Source: Chryseobacterium daecheongense
GTDB lineage: Bacteria > Bacteroidota > Bacteroidia > Flavobacteriales > Weeksellaceae
DNA: 64,000 nt
Direction: 5' to 3'
NCBI GenBank assembly: GCA_027920525.1
Contig: CP115858.1
Location: 2,418,001 to 2,482,000 of the forward strand
Below the pieces are notes generated by a model. It made no database searches. It was not told the origin of the DNA and worked only from the letters and a program-made list of their open reading frames with translations. The first letter of the stretch is position 1, and every line of letters starts with the position of its first letter. The translations under genes and the position numbers were made by a program. Below, piece by piece: positions 1 to 8,358 of this stretch.

Positions 1-437
1 ATTATACAAATCTTAATAGATTGAATAAAAAAAAATCTTTTATTCTGGTTTCTGTCTTTGTCGAAGAATAAAAGAGCGCTCTTGTTAAGTTTACTTGAAA
101 GTGAAATTTTTACCACTACTGCCGATGTTATGTAAGGGTAATCAATTTGCCTTTCAACTTTACTAAATATCCCAAAAAGTGAATCATCATATTAAATTTC
201 GAATTCTGGATCAGTTTCTTTTCAAAAAGTCAAATAATTTTTGTTTGTAGCCTTTCCACATATTTTCGGCTTGATGCTAAGGTTTTGCACTTTGCGAAGG
301 CGGATTTACTAAACTTGTCAGATCCACAAAGTTCAACATTTCACTGTATTAGAGGCTCACACTTTCAGAAATGACTTTGGTATTCTCCTTTTTATTAGGT
401 CATTCTATTTCGCTTTTGATAATAAAGTTCGCAAATG
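1..437. other. Non-coding left edge of the window, inside the mobile element
   Basis: I see no convincing gene in this stretch. It lies downstream of the three-gene operon that ends at 438. Two small structures are visible: a perfect 12-base palindrome AAGAGCGCTCTT at 72-83, and an inverted pair ACTTTG (289-294) / CAAAGT (327-332) flanking a 32-base spacer. Neither is followed by a clear T-run for the minus-strand operon, so a terminator is not assigned. Confidence 0.4.
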
Positions 438-1175
438 CTATTGGTTAATTAAAATCAATAATTTTTCTGCCTTCCTTATATCTTCGTTTTGGTCCGGATT
501 TGATTTCTGTTCAATAGAAGCTAAATAAACTGTATCATCAATCTCGTTAAAGTAAACCCTAAGAGCTACTGGTTGATATACTCTTAATTCATAAACAGTA
601 CACTTTTTTGAAACACTTACATCCTTTACTATTTTTGTATCGGGATAAAATCTCGTTGCGAGATTTCTATTGGATGCTTTCTCAAACTCATATTTGATGG
701 ATTCTTGCGCATCAGCAGAAAGAGAAGCATAACTTTTTTCAAAATTCTTAGTGATTACCGAATTGCCAAGAAATGCTATCAAGTGTTCCAAATTTGTTTG
801 ATAAAATTGAATCCAGTTTAAGTATGAGTCTGGACCTATAACTTTTTTGTGGTCTGTTATTGCTTGATTATTAAAATCAATCCCAAGAAAGCCATTAATA
901 TTTCTTTTACAATAATTGTTTGCAGTGATTTCGTCTTGAACTTCAGCATCACAAGGACTTAACTTTGCAAAAAAATTGTATAGATTAAAAATGTCAATGT
1001 CGTGCATATTAGAAAAAATGCTATTAGTAAAATGATGAATTTGATAGCAACTATCATTTCTGAAAAAAATATGCTCTTGCTTTTTTTCAATACTCATTAA
1101 CTGAATAACACCACTTTTGAATATTTCAAAATCATCAGTATTTAACGATTGATTGTTTAAAAAGAAGTCGCTCAT
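438..1175 (-). CDS. Third gene of DUF262/DUF3696 operon; RelE/HigB-like C-terminal domain
   Basis: This is a 245-residue protein that I do not recognise as a whole. Residues 1 to about 150 match nothing I know. From about 190 the pattern (YELRVY, then ALRVYF, then ASIEQKSN, then a final helix rich in K, E and A) resembles the RelE/HigB (Gp49-like) toxin core, in which conserved arginines and a lysine lie on a small beta sheet before a last helix. The start codon overlaps the stop of the upstream ATPase gene by 4 bases, so translation is probably coupled. By context it is the effector or a regulator of the ATPase/DUF262 pair. The RelE-like call is pattern recognition only; the ribonuclease active site cannot be confirmed. 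Confidence 0.6.
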   Translation of the reverse strand: MSDFFLNNQSLNTDDFEIFKSGVIQLMSIEKKQEHIFFRNDSCYQIHHFTNSIFSNMHDIDIFNLYNFFAKLSPCDAEVQDEITANNYCKRNINGFLGIDFNNQAITDHKKVIGPDSYLNWIQFYQTNLEHLIAFLGNSVITKNFEKSYASLSADAQESIKYEFEKASNRNLATRFYPDTKIVKDVSVSKKCTVYELRVYQPVALRVYFNEIDDTVYLASIEQKSNPDQNEDIRKAEKLLILINQ

Positions 1176-2371
1176 TTCTTTTTCAAGTTTAGAAGTTCCA
1201 CATAATCAATCTGTGTTTGGTCAAAAAAGCCTTTAGGCCACTCCAATAATTCACCTTTCTCATTGATATGAATTGGTTTTAGATTTGGTTGTTGTTTAAT
1301 TCCAAGGATTTTATCTTCTTGAAGTTCTTGTTTAGACTTATCTTCTTTGAAAAAATAATTTATAATAACATTCTTATAATTAATTGCTTTTCTGGCAACA
1401 GCTATTTGAATTCCGTTTATAATATGGTCGCTATGTGTTTCGACAATAATTTTAAGTCCAGAATTTGCCATTACTCCCAAAAATTCTCCCATTTTTGATT
1501 GAGCAGATGGGTGAAGATGTGCTTCTGGGTTTTCAATGATCAAGATGCTGTCCTTTTTTGCCAACAAGCAAGAAACAATTATTGGCAAAGAATAACTAAT
1601 ACCGAATCCAGTATTTGTCGGAAAAATACCTTTCCCATTTGAGTATAAATTATCTACTGATATTCTTGCAGTATGTGTTTCGCTATCCTTAACAGGAACA
1701 ATTGTCACTCCGTCAATTATTTTACTCAACCAAGCATTAACGTGATGTTGAAACTTACTCCCCTTTAAAAATTCAGGGTCGTTAAGAATTCTGTTAGGGT
1801 CTATTTTGAATTTACTTTCAATTTCAAGAGAATCCAAATCAGCAATTATTTGAGCAGTAAATTCTCCCTTAAACCCAACATTTGGGTAGTCATAAAACCT
1901 TATTCCTTGATTAATTCGCGGACCTATCCTCTCAGCATTGAGATAATAGAACTCGTGAAACATCAAGGGATTTTGAGGGAATTTAAAATCTTTTTTTAAA
2001 AGTTCGTTTGGTGTAATCCATAACTCATTTAAGTTGTTTGTTGTATATTTTATAACAATACCTTTTTCTGCTTCACTTAAACCAAGTTCAATTTCAGTTT
2101 CTTTGAATTCAGATGGCAAAACATTCAAACTATTACCTAAACCCAAGCAATAAACTTCATTTAGTTCCACATTTAACTTGTTTGTTACATTATATTCAAA
2201 GTGGTCGCCTTTCCATTCGCTACAATGTTCAATTGTTCTTCTTAGCAACAATAAAGCCTGAATAGCTGTGCTTTTGCCATTGCCATTGCCTCCAGCAAAA
2301 ATTGTTAAGTCACTTATTGGAACATCAATATCGTAAAAGCATTTAAAATTTTTTATAGTAAGTGTAATCAT
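1172..2371 (-). CDS. AAA/OLD-like ATPase, DUF3696 family
   Basis: The protein has 399 residues and an SMC/ABC-type ATPase head. It starts with the usual ITIKNFKCF-like beta strand and has a Walker A GGNGNGKST at 27-35. Near 277 lies a Walker B with the ENPEAHLHP signature typical of OLD and RecF-like ATPases, and near 312 the VETHSDHI switch-histidine segment. The C-terminus (GELLEWPKGFFD) is characteristic of DUF3696. Such ATPases often act as sensors or motors in phage-defence operons. Here it sits between a DUF262 gene upstream and a RelE-like gene downstream, overlapping each by 4 bases. No TOPRIM nuclease domain is visible, so any nuclease activity would have to come from a partner. Confidence 0.85.
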   Translation of the reverse strand: MITLTIKNFKCFYDIDVPISDLTIFAGGNGNGKSTAIQALLLLRRTIEHCSEWKGDHFEYNVTNKLNVELNEVYCLGLGNSLNVLPSEFKETEIELGLSEAEKGIVIKYTTNNLNELWITPNELLKKDFKFPQNPLMFHEFYYLNAERIGPRINQGIRFYDYPNVGFKGEFTAQIIADLDSLEIESKFKIDPNRILNDPEFLKGSKFQHHVNAWLSKIIDGVTIVPVKDSETHTARISVDNLYSNGKGIFPTNTGFGISYSLPIIVSCLLAKKDSILIIENPEAHLHPSAQSKMGEFLGVMANSGLKIIVETHSDHIINGIQIAVARKAINYKNVIINYFFKEDKSKQELQEDKILGIKQQPNLKPIHINEKGELLEWPKGFFDQTQIDYVELLNLKKK

Positions 2372-3741
2372 TGTTGATATACTATGTTGTTTTTAAATAA
2401 TTCGTTTAGAACGCCAAAGGTGTAAAGTAAATTGGCTTTACCATTTGTTCCGTATGATAAATAGTAAATTAATTGTTTGTCGTTTTCAATCTTGTCTGCA
2501 AGTAAATTTGTTAATGAATTTGCATTGTTATTATTAGCAATTATATCATTATCATAGTCAGCCAACAAAATGGAACAACATACAAAAAGAGCTTTGTTAA
2601 TTAATTGTTTATGGGAATTTGGTTGAATATCTTTATTCTGAATTTTTCTAAATGCATACTTACTGCCAATAAGATGTTCAGCATTCTTCATTGCATTTGT
2701 AAACTTCTGAATATATCTTTCTAAATGTTGCTGCAAAGTCTTAACATGTTTGTCGGTATATTCATCAAGAACTATATCCATATATCCGCTATAGTCGTCA
2801 ATGTTTTTATTTGGTTCATACAATTGATAAAAGTATAAGAATCTAAGAGCAATTTCTTGGTCTTCCATCCGTGTGCTTTTTATACTGTAATCTGTAGCAG
2901 ATTTAAAATCTTCCAAAGAAGCCATAGTTTTTAAAGATTCTCTTAACCCTTTACCCATCAAGCAGTTCCTTATTTCTTGATTATTGAGAGGTCTTCCACC
3001 TGTATTAATTCTTCTAAAAATATCATACTTAACTTTTGGTGGAGAAGATGGGTCAATTATGTTTGCTGAGATTGAAGTCAAATCAAACCATTTCAGATAT
3101 TTGGTATCAAGTCCAACCTTATTACCTCTCGATTCATAATACCTTCCTTCGCAAGTGTCGTTCAGGTATTGCAGATTTTTCAAAGGGAATTTGTTATCCA
3201 TAAACTCCTTGATAGTTGAAATACGCTGCAAGCCATCAACTACTGAAAGATTGCCTTCATCATCCTCTGCAAAGTAGAACATTGGTAAAGGAATTCTTAA
3301 AAGTATGGATTCAATTAATCTTGATTTTTGGAAATTATTCCAAACTAGATTTCTTTGGAAATCTGGATTAAGGTCTATGCTCTGGTTGTCTATCATTTTA
3401 CTCAAAATGGAAACAGCAATTTTATCAGATCTAACCTTTATCTTATCTGGGTCATAAGGATTAATGTCTGTTGTTTCTGATTCACTGAAGGTATCCGCAC
3501 CAGATTTCTCAACTTCAATTATTTCATAAAGAACTTTGTCAAGTATCTTTTCAATAGTTTCATTATTATCTACAATTCTAACATCTTTCAATAAAACTAA
3601 AAGATTTTGGCCAACCAACTCTATCTCCATCCAAACGAATTTATCATCATCAACTAGTTGATACCTATTTTCGGTATCTTCTTTTTTGATTACCGACAAA
3701 CTAATTATTTCATCGTTTCCTATATTGAATTCTACTATCAT
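2368..3741 (-). CDS. DUF262 (GmrS/ParB-like fold) protein
   Basis: This is a 457-residue protein, first gene of the operon. It carries DUF262 hallmarks: a PDFQRNLVW segment at 126-134, RIPLP at 149-153 and the VDGLQRIST motif at 168-176, a variant of the DGQQR motif of GmrSD-type enzymes. DUF262 has a ParB/Srx-like fold that binds or hydrolyses nucleotides in type IV restriction enzymes such as GmrSD. The DUF1524 HNH nuclease that normally follows is not visible. An extra N-terminal segment of about 100 residues precedes the domain. A -7-like box lies 19 bases upstream. I infer a defence or nucleotide-sensing role together with the downstream ATPase. Confidence 0.85.
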   Translation of the reverse strand: MIVEFNIGNDEIISLSVIKKEDTENRYQLVDDDKFVWMEIELVGQNLLVLLKDVRIVDNNETIEKILDKVLYEIIEVEKSGADTFSESETTDINPYDPDKIKVRSDKIAVSILSKMIDNQSIDLNPDFQRNLVWNNFQKSRLIESILLRIPLPMFYFAEDDEGNLSVVDGLQRISTIKEFMDNKFPLKNLQYLNDTCEGRYYESRGNKVGLDTKYLKWFDLTSISANIIDPSSPPKVKYDIFRRINTGGRPLNNQEIRNCLMGKGLRESLKTMASLEDFKSATDYSIKSTRMEDQEIALRFLYFYQLYEPNKNIDDYSGYMDIVLDEYTDKHVKTLQQHLERYIQKFTNAMKNAEHLIGSKYAFRKIQNKDIQPNSHKQLINKALFVCCSILLADYDNDIIANNNNANSLTNLLADKIENDKQLIYYLSYGTNGKANLLYTFGVLNELFKNNIVYQQ

Positions 3742-3759
3742 ATTGATTATTTGATTTTA

Positions 3760-3767
3760 CAAATTTA
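3760..3767 (-). promoter_or_regulatory. Putative -7 box of the DUF262 operon
   Basis: Read on the minus strand the sequence is TAAATTTG, an exact match to the Bacteroidetes -7 consensus TAnnTTTG, 19 bases before the ATG of the DUF262 gene. No good -33 TTTG was found at the right distance, so this is a moderate call. Confidence 0.4.
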
Positions 3768-3835
3768 TAATTAATTATCGATTGTATAATATTTGGAGAG
3801 ATTTCATAGTGGGACAGCTAAAAAAGTAAATCATA

Positions 3836-4996
3836 TTAATACCTCTTTCCACGTTTTTTCTTTTGAATTGGAGTTTCCTCATTATTATAATTTAGATTTT
3901 CATTTCCAAACCGTAATAGAGATAAAATTCTAACACTATTTTCTGAATCTTTAAAGATCTCATTAAATGCTGAAAAAGGAATATTATTTTCTTTACATAC
4001 TTTTTCTGCAATCTTGCCCATTTCAGAAATTAGAGTTTCTCTATCAGATCTATCAACTGCGGGAAATCTATACCGGCTAAATTTGATTTCCTTTTCAAGC
4101 ACATTCATAACAGCGTCAAGATATTTTTTCTTTTCAGAAGCAAAAATATTTGGCTCAGTTAATAGCGTAGAATATTTATTTTTGAATAATTGAATCTCTT
4201 TATTTAAGCTATTAACCTTTGTACTGAGTTCGCTAATCTGCTTGGACTTAGATTCTAATTCTGTTTTATTTTTTTGAATTATACTTCTGTAACTTCGGAA
4301 TGCTTTTTCATAATTCGCAATTGTTTTGTCAGTCTTAATCTTTTGAAAACCCAAGAAATCATTTTCCTTCACAATCAGCTCCTCTGATTTTGTTGAACTC
4401 ATTTCAGATTTCATTATGTCATACCTTTCTTCCAAAACTTTCAGATCTTCTTGTTTCTGCTGAATTTTAAACTCAATTGCTTCTAATCTTACTCTGGAAC
4501 CTGAAATTCCTCTCTCCATATTCAGGCATTCTGCTGTCAGATCCTGCATCTTTGAATAATGGAAAGATTGGTGTTTTAGTGTTTTACCAGTTTCCAAATC
4601 TTGCCAGTCTGCCACCAAATGAGCGTGATAATTTGGTTTCCATTCTTTCGTGTCTTTATCGGTATGACCTTCGTCTTTATGAATAGCAATTTGAAAAACA
4701 CGAATCTTTAATTCTTCTTCCAGTCTCTTGGCTAAATTTTGAAGTTCCAACATCGTTGTATTTTCTTTGATAACAACAACTGCTTCCCGAACTGACATTG
4801 CATTTTTCTGCAATTTCCTTCCGGACTTTTCTTTACAATACGCTTCGATCTTTTGGATTCGGTCAGCTATTTTCTGCTCCATCCAATATTCATTCTTTGG
4901 TGTCAGATCTTTACGGATGTAATCAAAAGTTTTCTTCCTGAAATTATGAGTTTCAGAATCCGATTTGACAGCTTTAAAATTAATTGAAGTCTTCAT
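3836..4996 (-). CDS. MobV-type relaxase / mobilization protein
   Basis: The protein has 386 residues. The N-terminal half resembles MobV (Mob_Pre) relaxases, which nick one strand at oriT and pilot the DNA during mobilization by a helper conjugation system. Visible landmarks are HKDEGH at 106-111 and the metal-binding NYHAHLVADW at 122-131. The FHYSKMQDL segment that follows is typical of the Bacteroidetes members. Residues from about 165 to 275 form a long charged coiled coil, and the C-terminus is strongly basic. The upstream non-coding region (4997-5275) is the expected place for oriT. No type IV secretion genes are visible, so the element is probably mobilizable, not self-transmissible. 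Confidence 0.85.
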   Translation of the reverse strand: MKTSINFKAVKSDSETHNFRKKTFDYIRKDLTPKNEYWMEQKIADRIQKIEAYCKEKSGRKLQKNAMSVREAVVVIKENTTMLELQNLAKRLEEELKIRVFQIAIHKDEGHTDKDTKEWKPNYHAHLVADWQDLETGKTLKHQSFHYSKMQDLTAECLNMERGISGSRVRLEAIEFKIQQKQEDLKVLEERYDIMKSEMSSTKSEELIVKENDFLGFQKIKTDKTIANYEKAFRSYRSIIQKNKTELESKSKQISELSTKVNSLNKEIQLFKNKYSTLLTEPNIFASEKKKYLDAVMNVLEKEIKFSRYRFPAVDRSDRETLISEMGKIAEKVCKENNIPFSAFNEIFKDSENSVRILSLLRFGNENLNYNNEETPIQKKKRGKRY

Positions 4997-5275
4997 TATT
5001 TTTCATCTTTAAAGTTTGTGATATATGTTTCCAATCAAAACTGTTGTATAAAAATTATACAGCAATTAATTTTACCTGTGCATTTTTTACGCACCTTCGT
5101 TAATAGACCTGCGTATTTTTTTAACAGGTTATTACCAGTCAACCTAAGTCTATGTTACTCAAGATAGAAGCCTCGCAGAGCGTATTTGAAACTTTGTTGG
5201 GAGGAACGACCTTCAAAGTTGCGAATGCGCTCCTAACTTCTGCGGGTTAGTTGGTAAAAAATACAGCGCGCATTA
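4997..5275. other. Candidate oriT region (hairpin-rich intergenic)
   Basis: This 279-base gap sits between the relaxase start and the primase stop, where oriT lies in related elements. It appears richer in G and C than its surroundings and contains several inverted repeats: TGTATA/TATACA at 5045-5061, AACTTTG (5190-5196) / CAAAGTT (5214-5220), and CTAAC (5233-5237) / GTTAG (5246-5250). A nic site cannot be assigned by eye. Some hairpins could instead be terminators of the primase gene. Confidence 0.45.
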
Positions 5276-6259
5276 TCAACGTTTCATTTTAAAACCATTT
5301 GAGTTTTTAATTTCAAGTTTCTGATTTTTCTGTTCGAGTTTATCAGCTTCAGGAAATTTTTCAGAATGCTTTCCTGATTTAATATCGACATCATTATTTA
5401 TTTGATGTATCAAAAATTCGTTGAGATCTTTATGGTTGGAATAAACTCCGGAATGATCTTTTGATCCCTGAAAAGATTTTATGATCTGAGATTTACACTT
5501 TATTCCCGCAGTATCATTGTCGAGAAACAGATTGATATCAGAGTAGTTTTTCAAATGTTCTATCGACTTATTTAAAAGAGCAATGGAATTCATAACGAGA
5601 ATATCTCCAACGAAAGATTTCTGCATTTCGATAAAAGACAAGGCATCCATAAAGCCTTCAAAAACTGCTACACTTTTGATATTTTCGTCTTGAAAATTTG
5701 ATGTATCCTGTATATTACTATTGAGATTAAGTATTGAAATATCCTTTTTCAACAATGACCCTTTATAAAAAGAATTACGAAGCTCAAAGCCTCCGGATAA
5801 ATTTTCAAAGCCAATTGCATAGAGTTTCTTTTCTCCAACTGTAAATCGCACCTCCTTTATGTAATCATAGATTTTAGGACTTAATCCACGTTCCAGCAAA
5901 TAATTTTTCAGGTTGGGATTTTGGATGTCCATTATTTCATCAATTGCATAATTTGGTTCCGACTTTTTAATGTGTTGTTGCTGATGAAAAGAAGAAAAAT
6001 TCTGCTTTGCTGCCCATTCCAAAACTTCAGAAACCGAAGTATTCAGGTACTTCCTCATAAAGTCGGTGTTATTCCCACCTACACCTTCTGAATGGAGATA
6101 CCAGGCATTAATTCTTTTATCCAATTTGAAAGAGGCTTGGGATTCCGTGGCAAAGGGGTTGAGATACCAAGCTTCTTTTTCATTTTGTTTCGCTGGAAGG
6201 TGTCCGAGAGAAAGGAGGACTTCTTCCAACGATATGCTGTTGAATTTTTTGCAGTTCAT
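5276..6259 (-). CDS. Toprim-domain primase of mobilizable element
   Basis: This is a DnaG-like primase for element replication. I place the start at the ATG encoding MNCKKF, near 6259, giving about 327 residues. A GTG further upstream (6388) is in frame but adds 43 residues that do not look like the family. The N-terminal part has the NPF-x(5)-ASFKLD pattern with a GVGGNNTDF loop, seen in Bacteroidetes primases that resemble CHC2 domains but lack the zinc cysteines. The Toprim core is visible as VAVFEGFMDAL (catalytic Glu) and FLDNDTAG (Asp-x-Asp). It lies between the primase-helicase and the oriT-like region, as in many mobilizable elements of this phylum. Confidence 0.8.
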   Translation of the reverse strand: MNCKKFNSISLEEVLLSLGHLPAKQNEKEAWYLNPFATESQASFKLDKRINAWYLHSEGVGGNNTDFMRKYLNTSVSEVLEWAAKQNFSSFHQQQHIKKSEPNYAIDEIMDIQNPNLKNYLLERGLSPKIYDYIKEVRFTVGEKKLYAIGFENLSGGFELRNSFYKGSLLKKDISILNLNSNIQDTSNFQDENIKSVAVFEGFMDALSFIEMQKSFVGDILVMNSIALLNKSIEHLKNYSDINLFLDNDTAGIKCKSQIIKSFQGSKDHSGVYSNHKDLNEFLIHQINNDVDIKSGKHSEKFPEADKLEQKNQKLEIKNSNGFKMKR

Positions 6260-6527
6260 TTTTGTGATTTTTAATGTTTTTTTAGCAGTAAATAGTATGT
6301 GTTCTGTCAGTTCAGGCGGAAGAGTTTGTTTTTTAATAATTTTTGATGAATTGATGAGAAAGCCATATAAAAAACTGAATAACAACACCTTAAAATATCA
6401 TCAAAGTCTCATCAACTCATCAAAGTGGAAATATTCTTCTCATCATTTTCTTATCAAAAACCAATGTTAAAAAGTTTGATGAGGCTTTTGATGAGATATA
6501 ACTAATTGATTTTATTTTCATTATCAA

Positions 6528-7766
6528 TCAATTCATCATTTCATCAAATTTTTGAAGAATAAAATTCCTTTCTATTGTAAAATACCGTCCTGTTTTATTC
6601 TGTTGGAAAAAACTTAAACCATAATCGAGGTCGTATTTTACATATGCCAAAGAATTACTTTGAGGTTCGAGTTTCCAGTTTTCTTTCAATATTTTCCGTA
6701 CATCATTAACTGTCCAATATTGCTTACTGAACATCTTACTAAGCATATTGAAAATATCCTGAGGAATACAATGGATCTTGCTGTCTTCTGTACTTTCAAA
6801 AAACTCATATAAAAGCTCGATGATTTTCGATTCAAGTTTGTTATTATTTTTCCAAACCAGTTTCTGAAGAGCTTTTGTTCTGATCTGGGATTCTGTGAAC
6901 CACATCCTTGTCTGCTTATGACTGTGGAAAGGTCTTTGAATTAAGTATCGAAGAAAATAAGGGATTTCCTTGTTGAGATTTTTTAGAAATTCGGTGTTTT
7001 CGCTTTTGATTGATTTTACTTTGATAATCCAGAATCTGATCTCATTTTCATCGATCTGAATGAAGTTATCTTCATTATTGGAACAGAGAATGAATTTGCC
7101 AAAGAATTCAACTTCTTCACGGTCTTTTCCCTTTGCTTCCTTTTTGTCTTTGTCAGTAGTAGAAAGATACTTTAAGCGTTCAGTGATTTCTTTTTTATCA
7201 AAGAATACCTCATCAATTGCAACAATCAGCATTGAAGTCCAATCTGAATTGAACTGACTGCTGAATGAGTCTCCTTTGATGTAGGTCATATTTAATCCAA
7301 AAATGGATTTCAGCCATTTGATAAAAGTAGATTTTCCAGTAGATCTTTCTTTACTTACAAGACAAAGAATCGGAAGTATCTGTGTTGGATGTTCAAGCAA
7401 TATCTTTATGTAATCTAAACCTAATTCCAGTTGCTCTCCGAAAATATGTTCCATAAATTTTAGTGAGAAAGGAATTTTACTTTCTAAAGCTTCAGAACTT
7501 ATATTTTCATCAATTGGATGATAAGGAATCTCATTATACATATTGTAGAATCCGTCTATTATCTGCTTATAGTCCAGATGAGAAGGAATACAGCAGAAGC
7601 CATCGTACTTTGAAACTTTTGAAACGTAGATTTTTCCGTGGTCGCTAATAATAGTTTCACGATTCCAACGCACTAAAATTGAAATCTTGTCTCCGGAGAT
7701 TAATGGTTTTTCAATGGTCTTATAATAGGTTGTGCCTACTCTGAGGTATGGAATTTTTTCGCTCAT
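6528..7766 (-). CDS. Primase-helicase family protein (superfamily 3-like ATPase)
   Basis: The protein has 412 residues. It resembles the viral and plasmid D5/DUF5906-type helicases used to open and replicate small mobile elements. A Walker A SKERSTGKS lies at 138-146 and a Walker B IVAIDEVFF follows at 181-189. A later segment, FILCSNNED, fits the sensor motif C of superfamily 3 helicases. The C-terminal 100 residues look like a winged-helix DNA-binding region. It is probably expressed after the small HTH gene upstream (gap of 72 bases) and works with the Toprim primase downstream. Confidence 0.8.
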   Translation of the reverse strand: MSEKIPYLRVGTTYYKTIEKPLISGDKISILVRWNRETIISDHGKIYVSKVSKYDGFCCIPSHLDYKQIIDGFYNMYNEIPYHPIDENISSEALESKIPFSLKFMEHIFGEQLELGLDYIKILLEHPTQILPILCLVSKERSTGKSTFIKWLKSIFGLNMTYIKGDSFSSQFNSDWTSMLIVAIDEVFFDKKEITERLKYLSTTDKDKKEAKGKDREEVEFFGKFILCSNNEDNFIQIDENEIRFWIIKVKSIKSENTEFLKNLNKEIPYFLRYLIQRPFHSHKQTRMWFTESQIRTKALQKLVWKNNNKLESKIIELLYEFFESTEDSKIHCIPQDIFNMLSKMFSKQYWTVNDVRKILKENWKLEPQSNSLAYVKYDLDYGLSFFQQNKTGRYFTIERNFILQKFDEMMN

Positions 7767-7838
7767 ATTTGTAAGGTTTGATTCTGTACAGGAAATACAG
7801 AAGTGTGAATTAGAATGTTGGATAAATAAAATCTTTAT

Positions 7839-8117
7839 CTATCTTCTGTACTTAAGCGATTTGACTTCGTTTAAAGCATCCATCAGATCAAAATGGTTGA
7901 CCCTGTAGAATCTTCCAATTTGTTCTGCTTTAATATTACCTTTCAAAATATGTGAGCGTACTGTCTGGTAATCAAGTTTAAGAATTTCTGAACACTCTTT
8001 AATAGAATACAGTTTCTTTTTCAACTCAATTTCAGGTTCTTTTTTGAGAGAATAGAGTAAGTCTTTTACTTCTCCTAATTCGTCGAGAATGGTTTGGAAT
8101 GGATTTGTTGTCTGCAT
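7839..8117 (-). CDS. Small helix-turn-helix protein, excisionase-like
   Basis: The 92-residue product has a C-terminal MerR/HTH_17-type domain from about residue 35 (LYSIKECSEILKLDYQTVR followed by a short wing, QIGRFYRV). Proteins of this size beside a primase-helicase in Bacteroidetes elements act as excisionases or as regulators of replication and mobilization genes; which applies here is inference. A perfect inverted repeat lies about 50 bases upstream and could be its operator. Confidence 0.8.
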   Translation of the reverse strand: MQTTNPFQTILDELGEVKDLLYSLKKEPEIELKKKLYSIKECSEILKLDYQTVRSHILKGNIKAEQIGRFYRVNHFDLMDALNEVKSLKYRR

Positions 8118-8168
8118 AATATGTGATATTTATTTGCAGACAAAATTGTATGATTGAAATAACTAATG

Positions 8169-8190
8169 ATGCAATTCTACTCAATTGCAT
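8169..8190. promoter_or_regulatory. Perfect inverted repeat upstream of the HTH gene (candidate operator)
   Basis: ATGCAATT at 8169-8176 is repeated inverted as AATTGCAT at 8183-8190, with a 6-base spacer. It lies 52 bases upstream of the HTH gene start, a good place for autoregulation or for an excisionase site. Confidence 0.4.
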
Positions 8191-8358
8191 GAAGTTTAAT
8201 AGTTGATAATTAATCGTTTGTATGTAATATCAATATAATTAAATTGTTTCATCACTACTCTAAAGAAGAGGAATGATTTTTCAAATTTTATATAATTATA
8301 ATGTTGTGTCTATACTAGTTTTTGTAAATATTCACTTATCAATTGTAAAAGTGGAATA

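Noticed and set aside
1289..1498. 69-residue plus-strand ORF inside the DUF3696 gene
   Set aside because: Antisense shadow of a well-supported ATPase gene.
5276..6388. Primase start at GTG 6388
   Set aside because: The extra 43 N-terminal residues are unlike the family; the internal ATG giving MNCKKF is the better start.
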